Shown: positions 47,866-61,799 of the stretch, in pieces
How the letters are laid out: every line of letters begins with the position of its first letter
How positions within the stretch are numbered: the first letter of the stretch is position 1
Assembly (NCBI RefSeq): GCF_002443255.2
Contig: NW_019211458.1
Coordinates: forward strand, 15,495,939 to 15,559,938
Direction of reading: 5' to 3'
Length of the DNA stretch: 64,000 nt
DNA from: Varroa destructor
Lineage: Eukaryota; Arthropoda; Arachnida; Mesostigmata; Varroidae
Made by a program: the position numbers and the translations under genes
The notes under the pieces: model-generated
Databases searched by the model: none
What the model saw: only the letters and a program-made list of their open reading frames with translations
Told to the model about the DNA's origin: nothing

Positions 47866-50800
47866 AACTGATATACGAATCAAGCTAATTCGTTTTAATT
47901 AAAGCAATGCGAACTGAATAATGAAAACTACAATCCTGATAATAAATTAACATTTTATGTCTCTATGGATAGGTTAGCAATTAGTTTTTGGAATAGCATT
48001 AAACCTGTGTGCGGAACTTACGCTAAACAGAGTATGGGACTTCAAGCACGGCACTGATCACTCGCACCGGCAGTCTTCTTGCTTTGCGTACTATTATAAC
48101 TCGGCAGCCAATACATAGTAGCTCATATGCCGTAGATAGTAAGCCAATGTTGTTGAGTGTAGCGCTAGCTGATGACCCTGGCTATTATAAAGACTCAACT
48201 TCTACAGGCGCTTCTGCTATTGTCACTTGAAGCCGAACGCACCCGCACTTTGGAGACCACATCGTCGTCGATTTTGGCACGTTGACCATGCAGCTGCAAC
48301 TGTTGCTAGCATGATTTAAGCCAGCGTTTGATGGAACTTATTCTAAGTTAGCTATCTATGCATAATACATTCAACAACTATAATAGCAAGTAGCGAGAAG
48401 TTCAACGGATAATGTCGCAATGTTTGTTACCGCAGTGTGCTGTTGGTAAGGCATATAGTGAATTTGTCAAAGGTACGCTTAGCCGCCTTTGCTAGGCCGG
48501 AGGCGTTTGTGCCTGATCACTGAAAAGCTGAAAGAACCGAGTTTGTACTCACGCGGGATGAACGACTGTAGCGCCACCTGCAGCTGGAAGCGGTCACGAC
48601 AATGCAGTGAATAGCGTCAGCTGAAATTTGTTCTCTCCTACCGACATTCGGCTAGGTCTATTACATTCTGTGTGGTTGCAATTTTATCTGAAGAATGGTT
48701 CGTGTGTCTCTGCACACGTTCTCATGCAATTTTCTTTCGCTCAATGCTAGTCGACTTCTTCCAGCAAAGTTGTGGCGTGGAAGCTGTGACTTTACCTATC
48801 AAGACAGGACTCGAACAACTGGGCCACACCTAGGCCATTGTTGAATAGGCGGGTTACAGTTTAAGCGGAATAATAAGAGGGAGGTGTCATTTAAATACGA
48901 AGTATAGTATGCGTTGAATAATAAAGGTAGAGGTTCTGGCGCCCGTAGTATCCGTCGACTTTATATATGTTACAATAGCCTTAATTAAAACTCATTACAC
49001 AACCGTCAGTATGGTATGGTAGTATAGCTAGTGAGTGAAACAGTCCAAACAAGAGACGTCTTTCGCTCGACGTAATCGTTGCATGTTGGCGTAGTAAGCT
49101 ACGTAATAGGTATTTTAGTTTAGAACAGGGAAAGTGACACGAAATTTCTGTCGTCCAGTCCGACCTACTTTTATGAGTAAAGGCAGAATCGTCGGTCTGA
49201 GTTCGTAAACAGATCTGGGATTCTCTCACACTGTGTCCCTAGCTAAAAAATCTTTAATGTAAACTTCGAAAGACAGCAATAAATCCACAGTCGGTGAACA
49301 TTCACATGCAACTGACGTTTTTATATTTTACTGTAACTTAACTTACTTTACCTAAAGGGGACCCACGTCATCACGTCCTAGATCGATGAAAACTAGCTAT
49401 CCGTATCGTTTGACGCTTTCTAGATTACACTTATGATTCGATGGTTTACAATGAAGAGATAACTTGATAGTCGGTCATGACGGTACGCATTTCCCGCCAC
49501 TGACTATGCCTGCATATCATAGAACAGCTATGTTTTACGATAGTATTCATGGAACAAAGTACATAAACAGGCATAGATTTCTTTTGTCGTCATGTTCGTA
49601 TCTGTTTCGTCAAACTGTTTGATCTCTTGCTGCCCCGTTATCCATTGTGCAACAGACTTTTTCAATGTCTCCTTTTGAACCCTTCCGTTTTTTCACGCCT
49701 TGTAAGAAGAACGCCAACTGAAAAGTCACAAATTTAAGGGAAATCCAAGCGAAGCAGCGTGCTGATCGTTGACAGCGGCAACAAGATTAACGCTGGCGTC
49801 CTAGCAATGCAGCGAAAAAGACGAGCGATTGTCATTTGGTCAAAATCGGCTTTCTCGTGATGTGTCCCTCCATTTCCACAACCAGCCGCATAACACCATT
49901 ACAGCTTCTGCTGCCTAACCTTTGGTGACGCCTCAAAGATTGGCCTCGCCTCTCCTACGCAGCTGCTGAAGGTGCGATCTTCCGCTGCCCATAGCTCAAG
50001 GTAGCTCTAGCCGACATCGGCTCTACTATCAAAAACAAAACGCAAAGGCAAACTGCAATCGAAAAACATACGACTTCTGCATGGTTCGTTGCGGTAGCTG
50101 TTCGTTAAGAGCACCGAACCCTGTTGCTAACTGATCATTTGTTCATAGCGATTGTTGTATTGGCGTTGCTACGGATCCTAACAATGCGAGCATTGCTGAT
50201 GAAGACGAGCAACAGTAGGTACTAAGTTATTGTTCCGATGAGAGACAAAAACGGTTTTTTTTTTTTAAATTAGTATGTGATGGCACAGCGCAACAGTATT
50301 CGAGGCATCGTAATAGTCTCGCGAAAAAGTGGCGACCGACCAAACAAGCAATGGACATTGGCCGGAGCAGCGACAAGCTAAACGAAAATTTGTTTGCCTT
50401 TTTAATTGCTAATCGTTGTTGTCATTACGGCTGTTTTTACTGCCGCTGCTACTGATAAACAGAGCATTAGAACGCCTCCTGTTATATTGACGATTTCTAT
50501 TGTGTGGTACTAGCATTGCTTTGATAGTGTTGCTTGGGATTTACTTATATGACTGCATAGGTAATTATAAGCGTTGTTACTGCCTGACGTTGGGAATCGC
50601 CTGCTGCGTTCTGGCGCTACTGTCGATCTAGAAGAATTGGGGGCGTTGGCGTTGGTCGAAAGGTAACGCAATTTCTTTGAACGCTTCTTCAAAATGTTGA
50701 ACTCTATGTAGAAGCCGGCGAAAAATTCGGCAAAATGACATGGGCCACAGCATGGGCCAATTGTATTGTATCTGTATTAGCTGCGACGAAACAACCGGAG

Positions 50801-53171
50801 GGACAAGAATTGACATATGTCTATATATATGCATAGGTCAGTTCTTGTATTATAATAAAAAAAAATCGGCACCAGCTGGTAGACCGTGTCGGCGAAACAG
50901 AAAAGCCACTTTTATAATAATATAGTGGATTCGACACGTGGAACAAAGACCCCGCAACGACCGTATGAAACTGTCGCTTGTCAGTGATCGTAGTTGATAC
51001 ATTGGAGTGAATACTTCCATTAGGCTGCTATCACTATTCCCATTAGCTCTTTAACAGCGCTCACACAAGCAGCTGAAGTAGCCGTCCGAGCGATATAACA
51101 CTTTGTAAATGCGAATTATACACACGATTCCAGCTATCATAATATCCATGACTATGACTAATGGTAGCTGGGTAAAGGCGTACTCAAAACGTCTGTTTTA
51201 CTTTCTTGAACTAATAAAGACAGCAGTTCCTCTTCTAGCGATGAAGACCTGGGGCAATTGCTCAAGGCCCTCAATATGACGTCATCATAACGTGAAGTGT
51301 ACACTCACATTCCTCTCCCCGTCTCTCTATTATGTGGTATATATACCGAAACACTTGCTTTCTTCCATCTGACACAGTGATTTTCGCTCATCCGTACGGT
51401 TAAGGACGGCCGCTGCTAGCAGCTTAATGCTCGGCTCCTGTTTGCTGGGAGGGAACGACGACGAAGAATCGCCAGCTGAAGCGTTCCGTTGCAGTGCGCT
51501 CTTCGGTTGCGTTCTCCTCTCACAGAAAAAGCGCTAATCCAAGAACAATGTTTGCTCCTTTTCGCGTTCTATAGTGATGAAACAGCCAGTTATTTATAGA
51601 CATTAGCAGCTCCCTTGTTAACCTAGCTCACTTTCTCTGCGGGAGGCATTCAACGCCATCATCGTTTAACCATTGGCCAGCATTGACACCTTTTAAAACG
51701 TAGCGTCCGTGATACGTCTGCTACGTTACATTGACTTAGGCAATGGTTCGTCTTTCCAGTTGTGCTGCAGCAGCTGAAACATCGTGGGCTGTTTGAAGAT
51801 ACGAGTACGAGGAGAATCGGATCGAATCGACATCCGTGGTGTTTGTTAACTGCGTGAACGCATTGTTTGCCGTCATGGTTTTAGTTTGGCGGTATGCCAC
51901 TAAGACGGTACCGAGGCGTCTGCTGTTTGTACGCAGAATTTGGTTATATTCCACTCCACGCGTGGCGCTTCTGCAAATGCTGCCACCAGTCTCGATGCCG
52001 ATGATATTTTGCGCAGATCTCACAGTCGATTGTATCCCACTCAGATGGCGCGTCCCGGCTGCTGGCGTCCGCGTAACCATTACTAATGTCGTTGCCACTA
52101 GAGCAGAAGATGTGTCTACACAGTCGAAGACTCGGAGTCTTACGAACTAGCTCGTTCTGTTTTCAATGGTTTGTGTCTGATCGATTTGTCCGCTGTTTGT
52201 AATTTTGCTCTATTTCTAAATTAGCTGTGCTGGCGGCATTAGAACATCCCACCGCCGCATCCTCCTGCCCCCACAACCCTTCCTGTCGAGAAAGCGAACG
52301 AATAATGAACTATGGATGTCTAAAAATAAATCCCTTCATTCATACGAACTATGTGGTATATGGCTTTGGCGAGACGCGGAGCAGTTAGTCTCTTTCCTGC
52401 TATATATAGTAGAGAGAAAATTTGCAACGTTGCAGAGGCGCAACGATCCCCAAGTGCTGCTACGTAAGTCCGTCAAACGTCCCTGACAATGGCTCATACT
52501 TGCTTGATGTAATATGGCATACACACAAAAATTTACGTACAAATGGACGTTCAGTAGACGAGCATTTGAAGGATGCACTGGAATTATCCCTGCCTAGTCT
52601 ACTAAATGTAGCCGATGCTATGGACTCTACGAGTCCACATCTAATATAGGAGGACGAAAAAGTGAATTATACATTAATTAATTATACAGTATTCTCGACC
52701 CGATGCCTATCTGTTTCAAGGATGCGCCGTCAGTTCCACCTCGCGTCAGTTTCCCGCTATTCTGCTCGTTCTGCAGAACGGGACTCGAATATAGGGGGGA
52801 ACAGATTAATGTAGAAAAAAACTCATTCAGTTTTTTTAGCCGATACATTTCGCTTTTATAAGCCGCCTCCCTTCGACCCGTAAAAGCGGTGCGTCCGTCT
52901 ACTACCACGTTGTTCGGTTCGATTTATCGGTACGGTAAAAGTGGCTCTCCCAGAGCGCCAAAATATTGCTCCGTAGCTATACAAAAGAAACGAATGGATC
53001 GATGCGAATCATAATTATATAATAAGTAAATATTTGCAGAACATGCCCAGTGCTATGGGAATAATAAAGCACAAGTGATTTTAAGCAATGGTTAAGAAAT
53101 AGAAAATAATTTATCGCATGGGCTTCAGTCTCCATCTGTCCTGATAGCATCTACATTAGGTAGTACGAATC

Positions 53172-53207
53172 ATCATCATGATTATGGTACTATTGAGCCA
53201 TGATGAT
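53172..53207. repeat. Hairpin, 9-bp arms
   Basis: ATCATCATG (53172-53180) and CATGATGAT (53199-53207) are exact reverse complements with an 18-nt loop. Confidence 0.75.
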
Positions 53208-53351
53208 CGTATCTAATGACCTATGTAATGCAACGGTTGGTCAAGAGGATGCTTTTCGCTTGTCTAAGAATTGAATTAGCTTCGACAATGAATCAGATAT
53301 AGCGTCCGTCGGAACCAAGAAAAACGCCACTCGCGTGCCTTTTAGTAAGGC

Positions 53352-53384
53352 GGCTGCTGCTGCTGCTACTGCTGCTGCTGCTGT
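53352..53384. repeat. (GCT)n microsatellite
   Basis: GCT triplets interrupted once by ACT. No convincing open reading frame uses them as a polyamino-acid tract. Confidence 0.9.
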
Positions 53385-56300
53385 TATAAGCCACGAATGC
53401 TTAAATTTGTATTGGCTGGTCTTATTGGCATGAAATCACAATCCTGGCCAATTGCACATCGTGCAGTCGTCACAGGCTGAGATTAAGAGGTATGGACCGT
53501 CGCACCCGGCTCAGGACAGCGGCATTGAAAAACGGACAAATTGCTTAGGTATAGCTACTGCTGTGTGTCGGTGCCTAAGACGAAGGCAGCCAGGACAATA
53601 TCGGACAACGGCCAATTGGACAGTCCCAGCTGCAGGTGTCCGTCTCTTAGCCACTGACTGACCGCTCTGTTTTAAGTGTACTGTGTGTGTCTGAGTATGT
53701 ATTCCTATGTGGATACAATTAGTAGCCAGAGCAGTTGGTTGCTTACTGCTGGTTTCCGCATCTTCAAAAGCCTTACTTGTGTTAACTATGGCCGTTTTGG
53801 CCAGTAGTGAAAATGAAGTACATTAGCCAAAGCTGTCGTGACACAATCCCATCAGAAATACACTCTTTGGCGCTGCTGAAGTCGATCACGGCTTCTACCG
53901 ATTGAAGCGGTGCTTCAACAGTGGCTAGTAAGAAAGTCGACCAACTTAAACGCTGGCTATTCGAGCACTGTGTTCTTCTCGTTGCTACGATCATATTTTC
54001 TAGTATGGGGATTGTATTCTACTATTGAACAGGTTCATTCAGTCTCTATTCACTTCGGTCGACAGTGAGCATCGTAGGCATCATGTCACTTCGGCAGTCT
54101 GCTCCACGTTGAACCTGCGTTCGTTAGACCAGGGTGGATTTCGCTTACCCGCGACATTTAAACGAAGTCGAGTATTTGAAGCACAGTAGTAACGGCATAC
54201 TGGCACAGGAGAAACGACAGTGGCTTAACAATCCTTTCTTCACTCGCGTTTCGCGCCCTGGTAACTCTTACCGTCACGCCTATTTTCTGTCCTGATTTTG
54301 GTGTTCACAGATGACCAGACATCGATGCTGGTTTGCTTTGTGTATGCTTCCCACTAACGGGCCGATGAGGGCGAACAGCATAGACCCATCCGTAGACTCG
54401 TCGTTGTTGAGAAATTGGTTCTTTACCAGTCCCGATTGTGGCCGGCTTCTGGCACTCGCGAGAGAAAAAGTAACGATCGATCGTTTTTGTCTCTGTTCCA
54501 GTTTTTCTTCAGGCGACTTCTACTTCGTCTGCTTTGTCGGCTGCGTTCCTGCTGTTGCCAACAATCCTGTTGAAATTGTCCTGCCGGCCGTTTTCCAATA
54601 GCTCGCTGTGTCTATTCAGTACAACGCTGAACGGCTATTGTAGTGCGAAAATCGTGCAAGATGGAACATCCTTAGGCGCTCGATCGACAAGTAACAAGTT
54701 AACACTGAGGATTTTTCGCCGTTGTTGGCCTTGGCGCCAACATGTCCTGTTGTTGCGCACAGTATTTGAGATCGAATACAACGGGGGTCTTACGTAGACT
54801 GCAGCCAAAACACAGTCAAGCATGTAGGAAACCTTTTGTAGGCCCACTGTGGGTTTAAGTCGATACAACGAACACGGACTAACTAGAAGAAGGTAGAAGA
54901 GAAGAGGTCGTTTGTTATGCGACTCACCGTTGCGAGCTTCCGACTGACCAATCAGTATGAGCCTATTGTGATTCTAGCGAGAAATCGAAGTGACAGTTTT
55001 TTATACTATGCTATTTACAGGACATACTGATCTGGACAAAAGCACGGCGCGTTCCTCTGTGTCGTTCGTGGCCGAACGAGTAATTTTTAAACAAGAAAAA
55101 GGACAAGCTATTTGTGTGAGTACTTAGGGTTACAGATATGAAAATAACTGGCATGAAAATGGCTAACTCATCTGAAGGCTGCATTACATCACTGTGACTC
55201 GCGCAGCATCGCTGAAGCCATTGCAGACTCCCAGGTAGAGGTCGAATAGATTGCAATGCGCTATTTTATGCTTGGGTAAAAGTAGTAGATTCCAGCGAAG
55301 ATACTTGCGACCTAATTTTCTAGAACGATTCATTTTCTACTTCATTTTAACATTTTCGAATGTCTGTGATGTGTGGTCCGAAAGTGGTTGTCCTGACCCC
55401 GTTTTGGGACACTGAAGATCAAAGCTGCCTTGTACTGTACCTTTGGTCTCCCATTCGACTTCTTACAAACAATCCAGTTTTGTCACGCGGATAAATAATG
55501 TTGAATGATTGGCATCATTCTTTCTATGCTCGACCGCACGAAAAAGTGTTTCTAGTCTAATAGATAGTCGACGACGGTGACACATAATTACGTCAAGTGC
55601 CCTCAGTTACGCTCAGTGTTACAGTTTTCAGTTAAGTTGATACATTTTCCTAAAGATGAACTATTTTCGGTAGGGGTTCCTAAATCGCTACGGGTACACA
55701 AACGTCAGTAGCAGCGAAAGCTAATAAATCGACGATGGTATAGCGAACCTGTCACAGTATTGCTCAGACAACAGATCTTTTCTTGCATAGCCCGCTTCAC
55801 CTTATACGCCCATGCACTCCTCGTTTATCTGGCGCAATGAAACACTCAAGTAGTTTGGTTTTTGTCCAGGAAATTGTCGCTATTGGTTATACCGGCATTA
55901 CCAGCTTTGACCGTAGCTACGGCGTCACAAATCAGCAGGATAGAATCAATACGATACAAACAACGCAAGTGTCAACAGTTTTCCTTTATTCTCCGCTGTT
56001 CCGGTCTTGCTGTCCTTTGTTCAGTGTTCGAAACTATCAGACAGCTGTTTTCGCTCGCGCTGTAGACGTTTCTAACTTGACATGCCAGGTCCTATACGAA
56101 GCAGGACAAATCCGCCAGCATCAGAGCATCCAGAGAGAGCTACATACTATATATCCATTTTTAACCGTGCATTCCGGTGGTCATCAATTGCTTATATTAT
56201 AAGTAGTTCTGTAGTATTACTACGTATTGAAGGGTGCGATGGGGGAGATCATTCCGAGGGAACAAAAAGCTGAACAACACAAATATCAATAGAAAAGTGG

Positions 56301-56457
56301 CTATTATAGTTGCTTGTCGTTTTTTTTTATACCATTGAAAAAAAAAATGCGTTTACGTCGCACGCCAACCGCCGGTTAAAAATACAAGTAGAGAAGACTG
56401 CATTCTGTCCTTTACTGTCAGAAATTCTGCTATAGCCCTGAGAATATACGACAAACT

Positions 56458-56655
56458 ATGGGTAATGCTTATGGGCGCATTAAGGACGAAATGACCGTAA
56501 AGGGATTTCCTACCTACTGCGATCTATCAGTGAAGCCATATGAAGAAATTGTTTCATCACGGGGATCAGCGTTGTCCGCAGGTTGCCAAGATCCTGCCTT
56601 TGAGGGACATCGGCGCATAATTACTCTGTGTCATCTTGTAGCCTCGATTGGGTGA
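56458..56655 (+). CDS. Hypothetical 65-aa ORF with N-myristoylation-like start
   Basis: A genuine ATG opens MGNAYGRIKDEMTVKGFPTY and runs to TGA at 56653-56655. Gly2 with a small residue at position 6 fits the N-myristoyltransferase consensus. No domain, paralogue or splice site supports it, and chance ORFs of this length are common here. Confidence 0.12.
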   Translation: MGNAYGRIKDEMTVKGFPTYCDLSVKPYEEIVSSRGSALSAGCQDPAFEGHRRIITLCHLVASIG

Positions 56656-59570
56656 CAAGTGTACTTTTAATACTTACTTGATGTCGATATTGATTTTATT
56701 CCCCGAACTCTCACGTTTACGTAAGTATTTAATGGCTTTGAACATTGTTTTATCTTTTTTAGGTTTTTCACAGGCAGCCGTTTAGTAGCCCGTGGTACTG
56801 GTTTGCATCGCAGTGCACTTTTCTTCTTATGAATTTATCAATCATTTATCTACACTCTAACTAAGAAGAGTATATTATTGCCTAATGTATTCATTTGTCA
56901 TTTGTTCTAGCATTGTTTACCGATTCCTGTTATTTTTTCTTAGCAGGATTCGGACGAACGCATTTGCAAGCCGTCTGGGATCCTAACCTGCTAGAAGTCT
57001 GCTTGCGTTAGGCGCGTAACTCACGATTATCTATTCAAGAGTAGCAGGCATTGTAAGAGTAATGCTATCTTGCTAAGGTGCCTTCCTGTACTCGGGCAGT
57101 TTCAAGTTGCCGGGCCTTAAAGTTCCTGCCAGTCCTCGAAGCAGTCGAAGGTTCTACGGCGAATTCCTCGCATTGGTTTTACTTATACTGTCCCAGTCAG
57201 CTTAACTAGCTGGCAAACATTTTTTTCCAATGTCAATTCCCGTGTACGCGTTATTCCCCTAATATTGATTAGAAAATAGCCGTTTGATAGACTGTGCATA
57301 TCAAATAGGCTATGCTCAGGATTTCTACGTTTCGACTTATAATTCAACCTATACGATACTGCTATGACTGTTTGTCATCTTGTCACTTTTTTTAAACGCT
57401 ACCGCGTAGAAAGCGGCGACATTGAATGCTGCGGTGACTGCGGAACGCTCAAATTTATCTGGTTCATACATCCGTTTTACTGCTCCTGCAGTCAGCTGCC
57501 AACATTCCGCTATCGTAAACCACGAAGCGCAGCCGAGGTAATTCCGCTGAAACTGCGCTCCATCTACCACACTTATAATTTCTCGCCTATTTTCGTTATC
57601 ACTGGCGGATAAATCGATGTTGTCGTCGATGACGTTGTTACCATTGTGGTTCCATCGTCTCGAGTTCTAGCTCAGCAGCAAAAGTACACCGATCTATTGT
57701 ACCAATAGAGTAACTGTAGCGGGCAATAGGAGACTGCGTTAGATTGCTAAATTTGTTGGCGAATTTTAAAAGGCTTCGAACGGCTTCAAGCGAACCGTTG
57801 CCGTCATCGCGAAGCCACTCCTCAGGATCACGACCCACTCAGTTGATTGCCAGCTATCTAGCCCAGCGCATTTAGTACCATTCCTTAGCCCCCTCAAGGC
57901 AGCGCAATGCATTTGATAGAAATATGTCACACATAGATACATACGTGGAGCCATTCCCCACGTGCGCAACAGCCAAACGGAGATACAGTTTTGTGAAGCT
58001 CTATCTCGCGTGGAACTCGCGTACACCGAAAACTAGATACAATATAGATAAAAATAAATCTGCTCAATATAACTACGAACATATGTGCCTTGTTACAAAT
58101 AGAATGATTACTACTAGAAGTGTCAGTGCTGAAATGGGAAACGATAACAGCTCTGCTAGTATTAATCCTAGCTAGCGAATGAGTAATAACAACAACAAAA
58201 ATAATACATTTTATGATACACATCAAACAAGAATAAAGGACAACAAAAGGCCGATAGGGCCTTTAGCGCGGTTTCGTGTACGACGTAAACAAATGAAGAT
58301 CGGTGTCATCACTGCACACGGCAGCTGATCCGATCTTAAGTGTGTCCGATCGCTTCACCGTATGAACAGCTGGCGAGAAAATCAGCAGAAGCGCGCGGTC
58401 TATCCGTTTAAACATATCAGTTTTTAGAGACATTGTCACGTCAATGTCCTGCATTAGGCTTAGTCACACAATTCCGAGTAGCGCGTCACCTCATTATTTC
58501 TTGTAGACAGTGGACGATCATTTCAGACGGCATTTGTATAGGTTCGAAATCCTTTCGCATCGTACACCGTTATTAGCCATGGGATAAATGGTATTGTAAG
58601 TTGTGTCAATGTGTAGGCATAACTGGGTAGGTTACGTGCAGTGTACATACTAAGCAGCATTGGGTTGGCGAGAGCACCAGGGTAGCAGGGTATGTTTGTT
58701 CGCTTGTCCAAACTATTCTGTCTTGTCAGGTTCGCGAACGATACGATTATTGGCTAGAAGAAAAACTGAAAAGCTTAACAGTGTTTACGAGCGTTATCCT
58801 AAACTGAAAGATCCCTGCCGCGGAACTCCGCCAAACTTACTAAGTAAGAACATAAGCGACCAAAATAAGAAATAGGTGAAATAGGTTTTCATAGGTAGAC
58901 AGTGATGAAGTGACAAAAAGAGCACGTATCTCTGTATTCATCAAAAAAAAACTTCTAGTAATCAACGTGATGCCCTTGTCCGGGCCAGCTCAAAACTACG
59001 TAGTAAAAGCATTGGAAGTATTGCTGCATGCACTTATCTAGTACTATTGCCACGATGTACAATTATTAAATTCGGATATAGCAGCTTCGTTAATACATGT
59101 CGTCACAGAAGAGGCCATAGAAAGATACGTTGCGTTTGTCGTGACTTGAAGCCCACGATGTCAATCACCGAAAAAGACGGAACCTAATTTTAGTGTGGAA
59201 GCCTTTAGACAACAGGCTTCCTCCGTGAAAATGCGCTATTCTCCCCTCAACGACGCTAAATATATCGATATATATAGATCGGAAAAATGAAAATAAAAAA
59301 TATAATTCTGTTAAGTTCTCTAGGACGATCGGCGCAATACCCTTTACTACAAATGCGAACATGTTTCTGACTACTTATAATAGTAGTATTAGACATAAAT
59401 GAAGAAACAATTGTTGTTACTAGAGACATATTGTACAGCCAGTATCATAACTCAAATTATATAATATATTATAATAATTGTCAAATAATCCTTTTTGCTC
59501 AACATTGTTACTTTAATTTCATCTTATTTTCACTAGAGGAACTTAATGTAAACAATATTGTAATAAACAC

Positions 59571-59894
59571 ATGTATTCGTGTACGGAATCTGTGGGGGAA
59601 TTAGAAGAAACATCATACTTCAGCGTTCGCCGTCTATCCTGGTGGGAAATCTGGCAAAAACTGAACCATCAGTATACTCAAATATGCACACGTAGCGTTT
59701 ACCTTGCACAGTCTGAATCGCTTCTGCAAGATCGTTTTGTTCGCTCCTTTTTGTCCTGGCGTCCGTCTCTCCTGAGTGCGTTCGGCGTGGGCAAATATTT
59801 GACCAACAGAATGATGATTATATACTCAGATAAAAACGTTTTGTCCAGTACTTTTGTATCCGCCGCCATACGTTTACTTTTCGACCGATTCTAA
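59571..59894 (+). CDS. Hypothetical 107-aa ORF
   Basis: An ATG-initiated frame of 107 codons, containing ETSYFSVRRLSWWEIWQKLN and ending near LLFDRF. It is among the longest ATG-started frames outside the assigned genes. It has tryptophan-rich and basic patches, no signal peptide and no recognised domain. It may be chance. Confidence 0.12.
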   Translation: MYSCTESVGELEETSYFSVRRLSWWEIWQKLNHQYTQICTRSVYLAQSESLLQDRFVRSFLSWRPSLLSAFGVGKYLTNRMMIIYSDKNVLSSTFVSAAIRLLFDRF

Positions 59895-61532
59895 TCGATT
59901 TCTTGCTTCCCCTCACCGTCGCTGTCTGATGTCCGGCGACTCATCATCATGGGTACGCATTTCATTTTCTCTTGCTTCATTGTAACGGGCAGCTATACGC
60001 TCATAGGCGATTGCACCTTGTTGAGAACTAGAACCGCCAGTCTGTCATCCAGCCATCAAAAACAACATAACCTTATATAAGGGTATAAATAAAATGATCT
60101 AACTGGATCATATTATTTGTGGTCTATGGCGTTTCGAGCTATAGAAGCAAATAATAAGTATCTTTAGAGCAAACAGCTATCTTTAGATAGTGGAAGATTG
60201 GCAGAATAGTCTGTTTGTCCTTTGAATAGTCATTATTAGGGTGCGGCCTATATTCTGTGCTATTGAATTTTTATCTTACGCTTATGTGTTATTTTTTTAA
60301 TAATTATACATTACGTTTAACAGACATAAATCTGAAATTCTCTAGTCGTTTGATAGATTTCATATTTATCGAAAGATGCGTCTGCTAGCGCCCTAGGCTA
60401 CCCGCGCGCACCGCAGCTCAACTTTTGCTTATCGTCATTGCTGCCGTAATTAGTTTGACGCTCTAGGAATCCTAACCATTATCAGCTAAAAGCATATTGT
60501 GAACTGAGCACTCTACGCTGTCTCCCTATAGGGCCGATCTGCGCTGCTGGCTGATGCCCCGTTGGCCATATACCAAATGTCCAGATATATTTTCTAAAAG
60601 AAAAATATATTTTTTAAATGCTCTGATTTTTATCAGTTTTTTTTTCGAATAATCGTGCCGACTTAGACAAGATCGATCATGGTTGCTATCCGCTTAATTC
60701 CGGACGGTCGTTTTTCCACCAACTGATACTGTCAACCAACTGTGATTAAGTTATCCGCTATCATATGCCTTTTGCGTACTCAAAGGTGATACTTTGCCTG
60801 GTGCGCCTGCCAACGTGTCCGACGAGAGCTGATATGTTGATAGCTATGGGACGCTGAAAATTTTTTTGCAAAATAGCACCTTGAGTATCGGCCGAATAAT
60901 GTAGGTCCATATCGACATTGGTAATCGCGTGTTTCTTGTCTGAATTTAAAATTAAGTTTTGCTATAGACCTTCAACAGTTGCTTCTATCGATTTGCGCTA
61001 GCGGCTACCTCGTGACATTCCCGTATACATAGGTTTTTCCGTACGTCATTTACATCTACGTCAATTAGTGAGACTCATTGCACGTATTAAAAAAGCAAGG
61101 TTTTACGAAGCTCTAGGTAAAAATAGTTTGTGGTCTACTGAAGCGTTTACGAATATAATGTGAGCAGATAATTTTTTTTACTTTCGTCAAGAAAATTTTC
61201 GAATTTCGAATTCTGTAATAATTTCCAGTAATAGAAAAATTGTCCAGTCTTTATAGTCCGGATAAAATATATTTTATATAATATTCCGTTTAGCTCACTT
61301 ACTATCTTCGTTACCCTCAAGCTGTGCGGATGTACGGGTACCTTCACAGTCGATGAGTCATTACACATGCACTTTTTTGTGTTTCTTTTTTTCGGCAAGT
61401 ATAAGATACGAAAATTTGCAGACTTCGCGGCACAATCGTATGACACTACGTGCCAATAAAAATTTTTAAAAAAAAACTTAATTATTGGCTACGAGCGCCA
61501 GCCAGTCGCTTGATGCGCGCAGACTGCTAGCA

Positions 61533-61724
61533 ATGATTACGATACTGCTCGCCGTCATCTTAACAAATGGCCGGAACATAACACAGAAACCAAGCACACA
61601 TCCACTGCCTCAAGGCTTCTATCCATTAAACTCGCCTCAAACGAAAATTAACAATGATGTAAAGACAAATCGGGATTTTTTCAAATCGGAGTCTTTTCAA
61701 GCCCAGTCCCTGTGGGTGCTCTGA
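61533..61724 (+). CDS. Hypothetical 63-aa ORF with a signal-peptide-like start
   Basis: ATG at 61533 gives MITILLAVILTNG, a short hydrophobic leader, then RNITQKPSTHPLPQGFYPLN with a possible N-glycosylation site (NIT) and a charged tail up to TGA 61722-61724. There are no cysteines or dibasic cleavage sites typical of known peptide hormones. It could be a small secreted protein or chance. Confidence 0.18.
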   Translation: MITILLAVILTNGRNITQKPSTHPLPQGFYPLNSPQTKINNDVKTNRDFFKSESFQAQSLWVL

Positions 61725-61799
61725 TACCGGTTCACTAGTTAAAAGCGGATCTGCAGGGATAAACTGCAGCCAATTAGGTTTCGTTTACGAAGAGCTAGT

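Larger units (their letters stand above)
44900..56450. other. Gene-poor interval with simple repeats
   Basis: No conserved exon recognised over 11 kb. GC rises in patches (about 45.6-46.5, 50-52 and 53.3-54.8 kb) where frames on both strands overlap, which is typical of composition rather than coding. A 117-codon minus-strand frame from an ATG at 46430 has a hydrophobic stretch but no motif. An acceptor at 54310 before an open frame to a possible GTAACG donor at 54470 is a weak exon candidate. Confidence 0.45.

Noticed and set aside
51231..51275. Possible further copy of the 87-nt repeat (ATGAAGACCTGGGG)
   Set aside because: Only about a dozen bases match and the alignment does not extend.
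51736..52150. Overlapping frames of 104 and 120 codons on opposite strands
   Set aside because: They start at GTG codons, overlap in antisense and have no recognisable motif. Elevated GC lowers stop frequency in both.
55783..56202. 139-codon plus-strand frame
   Set aside because: It begins at TTG; the first ATG gives about 121 codons. No domain, signal peptide or splice context was recognised.
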